A stretch of 64,000 nucleotides of DNA. It comes from CAXXIC01 sp049315325. GTDB taxonomy: Bacteria; Bacteroidota; Bacteroidia; Bacteroidales; UBA7332. Numbering within the stretch: the first letter of the stretch is position 1; each line of letters starts with the position of its first letter. The stretch is taken from contig JBMOKJ010000001.1 of the NCBI GenBank assembly GCA_049315325.1, positions 1-64,000 of the forward strand. The letters are read 5' to 3'. Of the stretch, positions 49,116 to 57,581 are shown one piece after another. Position numbers and translations under genes: made by a program. The notes beneath the pieces were generated by a model. The model worked only from the letters and a program-made list of their open reading frames with translations, had not been told where the DNA came from and did no database searches.

Positions 49116-51974
49116 ATGAATTCAAAAAATACCCTTTTTCTTACTCTTGTAGTTTTTGTATTCTCGCTTTCGTCTCAAGCAGCTACTAAAGTGACGACTG
49201 CCGGCATCGATTGGGCTAAATTTTTGGCGCAACACGATATGTATTGGACCAGCATATTAGCTGATTCGACTACCACTACCGACACTAAAAAAAATGGTTA
49301 TTACAGCGGGGCATTGATGGGGAATGGACTTATTGGCACCAATTTCTACAAACTCACCGATAAAGTGTACCGTCTCAATGCTAGTCGAAGTGACATCAGT
49401 GAAATACGGACATCGGGCGATAAAATGTATGGTTCGGCTCGGTTGCCCGTAGGCTATTTTACACTTTCGGTAAAGGGCAATGTAACGGCTGAAAACATGC
49501 GCCTCTCTCTCTACAATGCGATAACATCAGGAACCATTACCACCGATCAGGGAAAAGTTTGTTTCAGAACCTATGTTCATTCACAAAAAAACTATATCGT
49601 TTTCAATACCGATGCCGTAGGGTTTGACACCGCCTTCACCTGGACTTTTGTGCCTTACAAAGCCGTCAGCCCACGGTATATCAATAAAAAAACCTCGCCA
49701 AACGGCTATCTAGATGCAAATGGGAACGCTAATCCGGTAGCAACTACAGTTGTCGATGGCGATTGCAACCTCACCATTCAAAAACTGGTGACGAGTCTGA
49801 ACGGAGCCGTAGGCAAAGTGTATGTGGTAGCGTGGAAACAGGTGAAAACGGGGTCGAAACGTAGTATCATTGCCACCATATCTCAACAAAGCACCGAACA
49901 GGCAGCCATCGATTCGGCAAAAGCTACCATTGCTCAGGCATTTGCATTGGACGATGCGACGCTTGAAAACAGCCACAAAGCGTGGTGGCACGACCTCTAT
50001 CCAAAAAGTTTTGTAGCCTTTCCCAACACTAAATATGAATCTTTTTATTGGGCGCAGCTCTATAAATTTGCGTGTGCTTCACACAGTAGTAAGCCCATCG
50101 TCGATTTGCAAGGCCCTTGGCCGGTTTTCAACACACCGTGGCCACTCGTTTGGATGAACCTTAATCTGCAATTAACCTATTCGTGGCAGGTAAAAGCAAA
50201 TCAGGGCGACTTGACCAAGCCTCTTTGGGAATCATTAAATTCTAATATTAATTATTTGCGCCGAAACGTAACGGATATTCGACCACCTTCGTATGCGTAC
50301 GACCAAAGCACCTGGACGGATGCCCTCTGCCTTTATCGGTTTTCTGGATATAATTTATACGCTCCGCTCAACCCAGCTGATGCTAGCGCGAACGTATATG
50401 AAGTAGGTAATTTGACGTGGACGCTCTTCTACTATTGGCAATATTGCGCCAGTCATGCTGATACTACTGAGATGAAAACTCGCTTCTTTCCAATGCTCAA
50501 ACAGGCTATAAATCTCTATTTTTACATTCGCACCGGAAAAGATGCCAATGGGAAATGGAATCTACCACCAACAGGTTCGCCTGAATATCAGAGCACCAGC
50601 ATAGGTCCAAATGCTAATTACGATCTTGCCATCCTGCGCTGGGGACTAACTACTCTGCTTGACGTTAACAACACCTACAACCTGAATGATGCAAAGCAGG
50701 CAGATTGGAAGGATTTTCTGGATAATCTGGCAGACTATCCGGTGGATAATTTAGGATATATGGTCAGCTCTACGGTTTCGTTTACCAACAACACGCACCG
50801 CCACTATTCACACCTGTTTATGATCTATCCTTTTCATTTGGTGGATTGGGCAAATACGGCACAAAATACCATCATGACGACCAGTGTCAACAACTGGAAA
50901 GGGTCAAACGGATATAGTTATACCGGAAAGGCTGCCATGCTGGCAAGCAAAGGAGATGGAAACGGAGCATTAACTGCAATGAATTCATTCCTAAGCTCTG
51001 CTGCAAGGGCGAATACACTTTATGGAGAAAGCGGACCCTGTTTCGAAACACCCATGGCGGCCAATTCTACGTTGCATGAATTTTATTTGCAAGATTGGGG
51101 AACTAAGATCCGGGTATTTCCGGCAATGCCCACCAGTTGGGCAGATGCCTCCTTTATCAATCTTCGTGCAAATGGTGCATTCTTGATCAGTGCTACTCGC
51201 AAGACGAGTAGAACCGTTTTCATTCAGGTAGAGAGCGAGGCTGGAGGATTGTGTCGTCTGCAAACGGGCATGACCTCTGCCAATTTGGTGGTAAAAGCAC
51301 TGGATGGTACGAACGCAACTTATCAGTTGGTCGATGCAGCAAAAGGGGTAATCGAGGTGATGATGAAAGCGGGCGATCTGTTTCAAGTCACCGACAAAAC
51401 GCTCACAGTGGTCTATCCCGCACCCATTACACACCCGGCTGCTGAGAAGAATTTTTACGGTGTAAATAAAGGTCCCAATCCGATAGAAGGCATTGTGCTC
51501 AATTTTCAATCACTCACACTCACTGAGAGCGTACCATCCGCGACGTTACAGACAAGTCTGCTTCCTACAGGAGTAGCTGCTGCGCCACTCAATTGGAAAA
51601 GTACCAACGAAAACATCGTAAAGGTGAATAATGGATTGGTAATATCCGTAGCATCCGGCAATGCTCAAGTGATCGTCTCTTCCTTGGATGGCTATGCTTC
51701 AGACACGTGCAACGTGCAAGTCAAGGGTGTCATTTCTGGCATTGATTCGAAGGAGATTGAAAAGAGTAACGTTTATCCTTTGGTGACCGACAGTTACATT
51801 CACATTTTCTCACCCACCGCAAACCATTTCAATGTAGTAGATAGTCGTGGGAGCATTTTAAAATCCGAGAATATGGATGCAGGCGAAACAAAGACAATCA
51901 GTCTCTCCAATTGCGGTAAAGGGTTGTACCTCGTTGTGTTGGGTAATAAGTCATTTAAAGTAATGCGAAAGTAA
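49116..51974 (+). CDS. GH95-like glycosidase with T9SS tail
   Basis: The 952-residue product has a signal peptide ending SSQAAT. The GH95-like body (about 25-740) contains GALMGNGLIGTNFY, DLQGPWPVFNTPWPLVWMN, PTGSPEY and HRHYSHLFMIYPFH. As in the protein at 34349, the segment equivalent to the usual W-A-R-L-x-D-G is altered (GYSYTGKAAMLASKGDG). A Big_2-like Ig segment (VSVASGN-type sequence near 840-870) and a T9SS tail (SNVYPLVTDSYIHIFS ... GKGLYLVVLGNKSFKVMRK) follow. It lacks the CBM6 of its paralogue. The probable activity is an alpha-L-fucosidase, L-galactosidase or related exo-enzyme at the cell surface. Confidence 0.8.
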   Translation: MNSKNTLFLTLVVFVFSLSSQAATKVTTAGIDWAKFLAQHDMYWTSILADSTTTTDTKKNGYYSGALMGNGLIGTNFYKLTDKVYRLNASRSDISEIRTSGDKMYGSARLPVGYFTLSVKGNVTAENMRLSLYNAITSGTITTDQGKVCFRTYVHSQKNYIVFNTDAVGFDTAFTWTFVPYKAVSPRYINKKTSPNGYLDANGNANPVATTVVDGDCNLTIQKLVTSLNGAVGKVYVVAWKQVKTGSKRSIIATISQQSTEQAAIDSAKATIAQAFALDDATLENSHKAWWHDLYPKSFVAFPNTKYESFYWAQLYKFACASHSSKPIVDLQGPWPVFNTPWPLVWMNLNLQLTYSWQVKANQGDLTKPLWESLNSNINYLRRNVTDIRPPSYAYDQSTWTDALCLYRFSGYNLYAPLNPADASANVYEVGNLTWTLFYYWQYCASHADTTEMKTRFFPMLKQAINLYFYIRTGKDANGKWNLPPTGSPEYQSTSIGPNANYDLAILRWGLTTLLDVNNTYNLNDAKQADWKDFLDNLADYPVDNLGYMVSSTVSFTNNTHRHYSHLFMIYPFHLVDWANTAQNTIMTTSVNNWKGSNGYSYTGKAAMLASKGDGNGALTAMNSFLSSAARANTLYGESGPCFETPMAANSTLHEFYLQDWGTKIRVFPAMPTSWADASFINLRANGAFLISATRKTSRTVFIQVESEAGGLCRLQTGMTSANLVVKALDGTNATYQLVDAAKGVIEVMMKAGDLFQVTDKTLTVVYPAPITHPAAEKNFYGVNKGPNPIEGIVLNFQSLTLTESVPSATLQTSLLPTGVAAAPLNWKSTNENIVKVNNGLVISVASGNAQVIVSSLDGYASDTCNVQVKGVISGIDSKEIEKSNVYPLVTDSYIHIFSPTANHFNVVDSRGSILKSENMDAGETKTISLSNCGKGLYLVVLGNKSFKVMRK

Positions 51975-52029
51975 GATGACCACTATTTCAATGTAAACTA
52001 TAATTTAACTGCTAAAAATAGATTCAAAA

Positions 52030-53598
52030 ATGAATAAGTATATTGCTATTGTATGTTTTCTGTTTATTGCAATTTGTATAAATCTAAAAGGACAAAATAG
52101 AGAGATTAGAATTGACTATACAAAAGAAGTTGGTCGATTTAATCTCAAGTTTAAAGAGTGTATAGGCGCTGGTAGAGCAAATGAAGGTTTAAGAGCCGAT
52201 TGGCAAAAGCAATTAGCCCTTGTCAAAAAAGAGTGTGGATTCAAATACATTCGCATGCATGGTTTATTGACTGATGATATGGGGGTTTATAAAGAAGATA
52301 AAAATGGGAATCCTGAATATAATTATCAATACATTGATGCATTATACGATTATCTATTAGAAATTGGGATCAAACCTTTTGTTGAATTAAGCTTTATGCC
52401 TACTGCTCTCGCTAGTGGTAAAAAGACGGTCTTTTGGTGGAAAGCAAATGTTACGCCACCCAAAGATTACAACAAATGGGAGGATTTGATCCGTAATTTG
52501 GTTCAGCATTGGACTGACAGATATGGTAAAGAAGAGGTGAAAACATGGTATTTTGAAGTGTGGAATGAACCAAACCATCCAAGTTTTTGGACAGGAACGC
52601 AGGAGGAGTATTTTAAACTTTATAAGTATTCGGTACAAGCAGTAAAAAGTGTAAATCCCGAATATAGAGTTGGAGGTCCGGCTACTGCTGGGTCTGGCTG
52701 GGTTCCCGAAATGATTAAGTATTGCGAAGCCAACACGGTTCCCATCGATTTTATTTCTACGCATAACTATGGCGTGAAAAAAGGATTTCTTGACGAATTT
52801 GGAAATGCAGGAACTCATCTTAATAAAGAAGAGTCGGCTGTGAGCGGTGCTGTTATTAATTCAAGAAAGCAGATTGAAAGTTCAACTAAACCCAAACTCG
52901 AATTGCATTATACCGAATGGAGTTCATCATACACACCAAGTGACCCTTTTCACGATACTTATATGCAAGCCCCATACATTTTGGAGAAGCTAAAACAAGT
53001 AGGTGGTGCTGCCAATTCAATGTCATATTGGGTATTTACTGATATTTTTGAAGAAGTGGGTATAAGATTTACACCATTTCACGGAGGCTTTGGATTGTTG
53101 AACTACCAAGGCATTAAAAAACCGACATACTTTGCATACAACTATTTGAATAAACTGGGACAAACCGAATTAGTTAACGCTGATAAATCATCATGGGCTT
53201 GTAAATCAAACAAAGGAGATTTTAATATTTTATTGTGGGACTACACATACACGCTTCCGAATGATTCGGCTATAAATCAACAGTATTATGTGAAAAATCT
53301 GCCTTCGAACCCGAAAGGAAATGTGACCATAGAGATAAAAAATCTTCCTATAGGGAATTACAAACTGAATGTTTATAAAATAGGGTATAAATGCAATGAT
53401 GCTTACACCAATTATTTTTTGATGGGCAAGCCAAAACAATTAACAAGGCAACAAGTAGAAACATTAAAACAACAGAGTACCGGACAACCCGTTTTATCAG
53501 AAAATATTGTAATCAACAAATCACAATCTCTAAAAAAAGAAATATCAATCAATGAAAATGATGTTTTCCTTTTAGATTTTGAAAAAGCGAAGAAGTGA
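52030..53598 (+). CDS. GH39 glycosidase, likely beta-xylosidase
   Basis: The 522-residue product has a signal peptide (MNKYIAIVCFLFIAICINLK) and a TIM barrel with GADKYIRMHGLL-like start (FKYIRMHGLLTDDMGVY), YFEVWNEPNHPSFW with acid/base Glu180, and LELHYTEWSSSYTP with nucleophile Glu296. A C-terminal beta domain follows. The two Glu positions fit GH39, whose members act on beta-xylosides and some iduronides, and some act on other sugars. It is 55 bases behind the GH95-like gene and probably in one transcript with GH51. Confidence 0.88.
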   Translation: MNKYIAIVCFLFIAICINLKGQNREIRIDYTKEVGRFNLKFKECIGAGRANEGLRADWQKQLALVKKECGFKYIRMHGLLTDDMGVYKEDKNGNPEYNYQYIDALYDYLLEIGIKPFVELSFMPTALASGKKTVFWWKANVTPPKDYNKWEDLIRNLVQHWTDRYGKEEVKTWYFEVWNEPNHPSFWTGTQEEYFKLYKYSVQAVKSVNPEYRVGGPATAGSGWVPEMIKYCEANTVPIDFISTHNYGVKKGFLDEFGNAGTHLNKEESAVSGAVINSRKQIESSTKPKLELHYTEWSSSYTPSDPFHDTYMQAPYILEKLKQVGGAANSMSYWVFTDIFEEVGIRFTPFHGGFGLLNYQGIKKPTYFAYNYLNKLGQTELVNADKSSWACKSNKGDFNILLWDYTYTLPNDSAINQQYYVKNLPSNPKGNVTIEIKNLPIGNYKLNVYKIGYKCNDAYTNYFLMGKPKQLTRQQVETLKQQSTGQPVLSENIVINKSQSLKKEISINENDVFLLDFEKAKK

Positions 53599-53683
53599 TT
53601 TTGAGATTAATGCATTGAAATGTAATGCAATTATTCGCATATTATTTGGACGGATTAGCATATCAGTAGAAACAAAACGCTCA

Positions 53684-55216
53684 ATGAAAAAACTATTCTT
53701 GGCGCTCGTCATGATGAGCTCAATGTCGCTAATGTCACAAACGGGTACCTCTAAAATTACGGTACGCACCGATTTGGCTAAAAATACAATCAACAAAGAG
53801 ATTTACGGTCAATTTGCAGAACATTTAGGAACATGTATTTACGGCGGAATTTGGGTAGGCGAAAACTCTTCCATTCCCAATACCAAAGGATATCGAAACG
53901 ATGTGCTCAGCGCTTTGAAAGAGTTGCATATTCCTGTTTTGCGCTGGCCGGGTGGTTGTTTTGCCGACGAATACCATTGGATGGATGGCATTGGACAGCG
54001 AGAAAATCGCCCTAAGATTGTCAACAACAATTGGGGTGGCGTGATTGAGGACAACAGTTTTGGAACGAACGAGTTTTTCAATCTGTGTGAACTGTTGGGT
54101 GCTGAACCATACTTGAGTGGAAACGTAGGTAGTGGTACTGTAGAAGAGCTTGCAAAATGGGTAGAATACATTACGTCAGCGGGAGATAGTCCGATGGCTA
54201 GAATGCGCCGTCAGAACGGTCGCGAAAAACCGTGGCATTTGAAATATCTCGGTGTTGGAAACGAAAGTTGGGGGTGTGGAGGACACATGACGCCAGCCTA
54301 TTATTCAGATTTGTATCGCCGTTATTCTACTTATTGCCGCGAATACGATGGGAATAAGCTTTGCAAGATTGCGAGTGGTGCGGGCGACTATGACTATAAT
54401 TGGACAGAAACATTAATGACTAATGCCGCGGGACTAATGAATGGAATTTCGTTGCACTATTACACTGTAAAGGGTTGGAAAGGAAGCAAAGGTTCTGCCA
54501 CAAAATTCGATAAAGAAGATTACTTATGGACGATGGGCAAATGCCTTGAAATCGAAGATGTGTTGAAAAAACACATTGCCATTATGGATAATATTGACCC
54601 AAAGAAAAAAGTGGGTTTGATGGTTGACGAATGGGGTACTTGGTGGGATCAAGAACCCGGCGTAAATTCGGCGCTTTATCAACAAAACTCTATGCGTGAT
54701 GCCTTTGTAGCAGCACTTTCGCTCAATATTTTTAATAACTATACCGAACGTGTAAAAATGACCAACATCGCTCAAATAGTTAATGTATTGCAAGCAATGA
54801 TTTTGACCAAAGATGCGAAAATGGTGCTAACGCCAACCTACCACGTATTCAACATGTATAAAGTGCACATGGGAGCTACCAATATTCCGCTAGAGATTCA
54901 GAGTGATTCGTTGAGTTCGTCTAAACGAAAATTTGCGAGCATCAACGCTTCGGCTTCGAAAGATACTGCTGATAACATCCACATCACATTGGCCAACATT
55001 GATCCAGATAAAGAGCAAAAAATAGAGATTGTCCTACCAGTACAAAAAGTCGCTAAAGTAGTGGGAACTATATTGACCGCTAAAACGATCGACACATACA
55101 ATACTTTCGAAAATCCAAATGTTGTGACACCAACAGTTTTTAATGGTGCTAAATTGACCAAAACAGGATTGTCGATAACGGTGCCAGCGAAAGCGATCAT
55201 TGCACTCGAATTATAA
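53684..55216 (+). CDS. GH51 alpha-L-arabinofuranosidase
   Basis: The start is taken at ATG 53684 (510 residues), where the signal peptide MKKLFLALVMMSSMSLMSQ begins; the longer frame would overlap GH39. The barrel has IYGQFAEHLGTCIYGGIWVG, VLRWPGGCFADEYHWMDGIG, GVGNESWGCGG with acid/base Glu194 and LMVDEWGTWWDQEPG with nucleophile Glu316, then the C-terminal beta-sandwich. It removes alpha-L-arabinofuranose side chains. No T9SS tail is present, so it is periplasmic. It is the last intact gene of the PUL on this strand. Confidence 0.95.
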   Translation: MKKLFLALVMMSSMSLMSQTGTSKITVRTDLAKNTINKEIYGQFAEHLGTCIYGGIWVGENSSIPNTKGYRNDVLSALKELHIPVLRWPGGCFADEYHWMDGIGQRENRPKIVNNNWGGVIEDNSFGTNEFFNLCELLGAEPYLSGNVGSGTVEELAKWVEYITSAGDSPMARMRRQNGREKPWHLKYLGVGNESWGCGGHMTPAYYSDLYRRYSTYCREYDGNKLCKIASGAGDYDYNWTETLMTNAAGLMNGISLHYYTVKGWKGSKGSATKFDKEDYLWTMGKCLEIEDVLKKHIAIMDNIDPKKKVGLMVDEWGTWWDQEPGVNSALYQQNSMRDAFVAALSLNIFNNYTERVKMTNIAQIVNVLQAMILTKDAKMVLTPTYHVFNMYKVHMGATNIPLEIQSDSLSSSKRKFASINASASKDTADNIHITLANIDPDKEQKIEIVLPVQKVAKVVGTILTAKTIDTYNTFENPNVVTPTVFNGAKLTKTGLSITVPAKAIIALEL

Positions 55217-55265
55217 AAAGAAAATTGAGGAATTCAAATTTGAAAATCAGGAAATATAGACCACG

Positions 55266-55353
55266 TAAAACAATGACAATCAGTCTCTACAATTCCGGTA
55301 AAGTCTATGTCTCGTTGTGGTGTGCGATAACACGCTTAAAGTAATACGGAACT
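55266..55353 (+). pseudogene. Relic of a T9SS sorting-domain coding end
   Basis: GACAATCAGTCTCT, CAATT, CGGTAAAG and TTAAAGTAAT occur here in the same order as in the last 85 bases of the GH95-like gene at 49116 (51893-51974). Translated, TISLYNSGKVYVSL parallels TISLSNCGKGLYLV, with small indels and a shifted end. It is a decayed copy, probably left by duplication and deletion of a neighbouring PUL gene. The rest of the 55217-55529 gap shows nothing. Confidence 0.6.
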
Positions 55354-55529
55354 AGTAGATTTCAACTTTGAAAAAAGCTACTGATCAGAGAAATTTGAAT
55401 CTGCATTTTCCCAATTTTATAGCTTATTGTAGTAAGGCTATAGAGCTTTAGGATTGGGCAATTTATTTTTCTTTGAGAAGTAAGTTTGGCATATATGCCA
55501 TTGTTTTTGTGTTTAGGTTTAATATATAT

Positions 55530-55560
55530 GTGTTTATAGTGTGTGTTTATAGTGTGTGTT
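55530..55560. repeat. Short tandem repeat of 13 bases
   Basis: GTGTTTATAGTGT occurs twice back to back (55530-55555) with a partial third copy, immediately before the terminator stem. Confidence 0.7.
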
Positions 55561-55600
55561 AAACCGTCTTGCATGTGAATGTAGGGCGGTTTCTTCTTTG
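55561..55600 (+). terminator. Rho-independent terminator at the PUL end
   Basis: A 14-pair stem (AAACCGTCTTGCAT with ATGTAGGGCGGTTT) has loop GTGA, then CTTCTTTG. Three pairs are G-U in the plus-strand RNA and would be A-C mismatches on the other strand, so it acts on plus-strand transcripts, that is the GH51 operon read-through. Confidence 0.7.
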
Positions 55601-55643
55601 TCCTTATCTTATAAGAGCTGGCTTTATAAGCAAATTGAAAAGC

Positions 55644-56888
55644 CTATATCAATCTCTTAATATGTCTCTCGAAAATATTTGTGGTTACCTGCTCGCCTAC
55701 GACTAATCTATGCTTTTCGAGAGCATCGAGGTATTCTGATCCAAAAAGTGCAGCAACCTTGTAACCAACATGGATGAGCTGACGAAAATCTGGATTGTAA
55801 TCTGCATGACCAGGTATATGACGTAAGCTGTTAGCAAATTTAGCTGAAGACCATTCTGCAACCTCTTCTTTTGTAGGCAAATTATCACGTCTAATATCAA
55901 TAACTGTTGCATAGGGCGCAGAAAGTTCATCAATTTTGGACAAGGCTTTGTAGTAAATATTCTTCGCTAATTGCAAAGCTTCACCACCTGCTAAAGCCAA
56001 ACCTATCACCTCTTCCAACCATGTTGTTCCTGCTGTTTTCACGTGGATTCCTTTGTCGTATTTCTTAATTAATTCGCCCATAATCGGATAGATAGTGAAT
56101 TTATCGCTACCGGAGTGAATACTCAATTTCAGATTCGATGGTAATCCAAACTCTTTAATTGCAAAGTCAATAACCAACAAGTCCTGTTCGAATTCTACTC
56201 TGAAAAGGTCAACATCCCCAACGTAATCTACTCCTTTATTGAATCTTCCAGTAAATTTGGGCGCTATAGTTTGTGCTGGGAGGTTGAAGTGATGAAGTGC
56301 GCTTAGGATAAAGAACATTTCAACAGGCGATTGAGCATCCGATACTTCATCCATCGACACCTCTGGAATAAATGTGCCTATACCTTTTTTCGAAGCGATA
56401 TGATTGTAGATATTAGCTGCCTCTTTTGTTGCAAATAAAAATTTCTTTGCAATTGCGGTCAAGGATTCTTTTGTAATCTCAAAAGGTTTATCTATACCTG
56501 GAATCTCTAGTTTCCCAATGTATTTTTCATTCTTCTTTACAAACGCCTCTATTTCCTCAGCATTCGCCTCTTTTCCAATATAGTCGGCTACATCGATGGT
56601 GAAAAAGTCAGAATGATCAATAAACCAATCTACATTCGACATATTTATGTGATCGGCATCAACATAATAATCGCCTTTCCACCCTAAAGCTTTTACTGCT
56701 GCATCGGCTTCTAATCGAGTATCTGAAGGCTGTGAGCCTACTGTGGTGTGTTCACGATTCGATTTATTCCAAACAGGAATAAACTCAACGCCCAACTGTT
56801 TTGATTGAATTAAAGCTAGCAACTGCGCTTCACCTTGATGGGCGAATCGATCGCCAAGTCCAAAAGAAAATTTACCTAAAGTTTTCAT
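55644..56888 (-). CDS. uxaE: Tagaturonate epimerase, UxaE family
   Basis: The product is 414 residues from ATG 56888; a TTG at 56912 was rejected as start. Motifs shared with the UxaE family as I know it: KFSFGLGDRFA at the N-terminus, DYYVDADHINM, KLSIHSGSDKFTIYP, HVKTAGTTWLEE, FRQLIHVGYK and the terminal FERHIKRLI. UxaE interconverts D-tagaturonate and D-fructuronate in the cytoplasm, which joins galacturonate breakdown to the glucuronate route. It has no signal peptide. Convergent with the PUL right arm, it probably serves the saturated uronates released by it. The match rests on memory of the family, not on a search. Confidence 0.82.
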   Translation of the reverse strand: MKTLGKFSFGLGDRFAHQGEAQLLALIQSKQLGVEFIPVWNKSNREHTTVGSQPSDTRLEADAAVKALGWKGDYYVDADHINMSNVDWFIDHSDFFTIDVADYIGKEANAEEIEAFVKKNEKYIGKLEIPGIDKPFEITKESLTAIAKKFLFATKEAANIYNHIASKKGIGTFIPEVSMDEVSDAQSPVEMFFILSALHHFNLPAQTIAPKFTGRFNKGVDYVGDVDLFRVEFEQDLLVIDFAIKEFGLPSNLKLSIHSGSDKFTIYPIMGELIKKYDKGIHVKTAGTTWLEEVIGLALAGGEALQLAKNIYYKALSKIDELSAPYATVIDIRRDNLPTKEEVAEWSSAKFANSLRHIPGHADYNPDFRQLIHVGYKVAALFGSEYLDALEKHRLVVGEQVTTNIFERHIKRLI

Positions 56889-57180
56889 TATTAAAAAATT
56901 ATAGTCGTTCAAAAAAATTTAATTTACAATATATACAGTCTCTATATCTTAGTAATATTCCAATTGAATATATTTGTATCATTCATTTTATTACATGGCC
57001 AATTAATAAATTTCATTTGCATTTAACAGAAGAGCTGATGTGGAAGTATATAATGATCTAGTTTTAAAAATTTATGGTGATGCAGTAAATCAACTGATTG
57101 TGCAGAAAAACATCAGAAAGATCAAATAGTATAATTTCTTCATGTTTATAGGTTTTGAAAAGCAACAACCAAAAACTTTG

Positions 57181-57188
57181 CAAAGTTA
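57181..57188 (-). promoter_or_regulatory. Candidate -7 box for uxaE
   Basis: TAACTTTG on the minus strand fits TAnnTTTG and is half of a perfect 14-base palindrome AACTTTGCAAAGTT (57174-57187). It would give a leader of about 285 bases, which is long; no better match lies nearer to the start. Confidence 0.3.
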
Positions 57189-57209
57189 TGTACTTTCATT
57201 CATTTAATG

Positions 57210-57274
57210 GTTTAAATTTCAATCAAAATAGTTTCAAATCAGATAATAACGCAGTTTGTCTCTTCCTAAAATAG
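57210..57274 (+). promoter_or_regulatory. Orphan copy of the half-site pair
   Basis: GTTTAAATTTC (57210-57220) and GTTTCAAATC (57231-57240) are spaced 21 bases and closely match site B, including AAAATA between them. At the expected -7 position (57267) there is only TAAAATAG. No plus-strand gene follows, so this may be a relic promoter, or it may act on uxaE. The remaining 56889-57581 gap has no supported gene; an open stretch of 56 codons without a start lies at 57275-57445. Confidence 0.4.
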
Positions 57275-57581
57275 CGTTACACTAAAAAGAAACGTTATAA
57301 AAGAAGAGACATTACCGGAATACAAAGGAATACTGTCAGAAAGAGAAATAATGAAACAGCCGCATTAGAAATCGTTTCAAAGCAGTGTGGCGAAGCGATG
57401 TTATTTCAATTTAATTATGGAATCAGAAAAGAATTGCGCCGATAATTTCTGGTACAATTATAATGAGTAGGTTTTGCTAGAACAAAAAATGATTTGATGA
57501 GTAATACATACTCCCAAAATTCAAATGGAAATTAACTTTTCTCTTCACATTTAATCCTGCATTTAAGAAGAAGTCCTTTTC

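Noticed and set aside
55530..55560. 13-base tandem repeat as a possible CRISPR or phase-variable tract
   Set aside because: Only two full copies, no spacers, and not inside a gene or between promoter boxes.
56801..57061. Plus-strand frame of 86 codons over the uxaE start
   Set aside because: It overlaps the uxaE N-terminus in antisense and continues into AT-rich DNA; no motif, no promoter.
57275..57445. Open stretch of 56 codons with an HTH-like run (RDITGIQRNTVRKR)
   Set aside because: No start codon near its beginning, no ribosome-binding context and a short length; it may be chance or a relic, and no family can be named.
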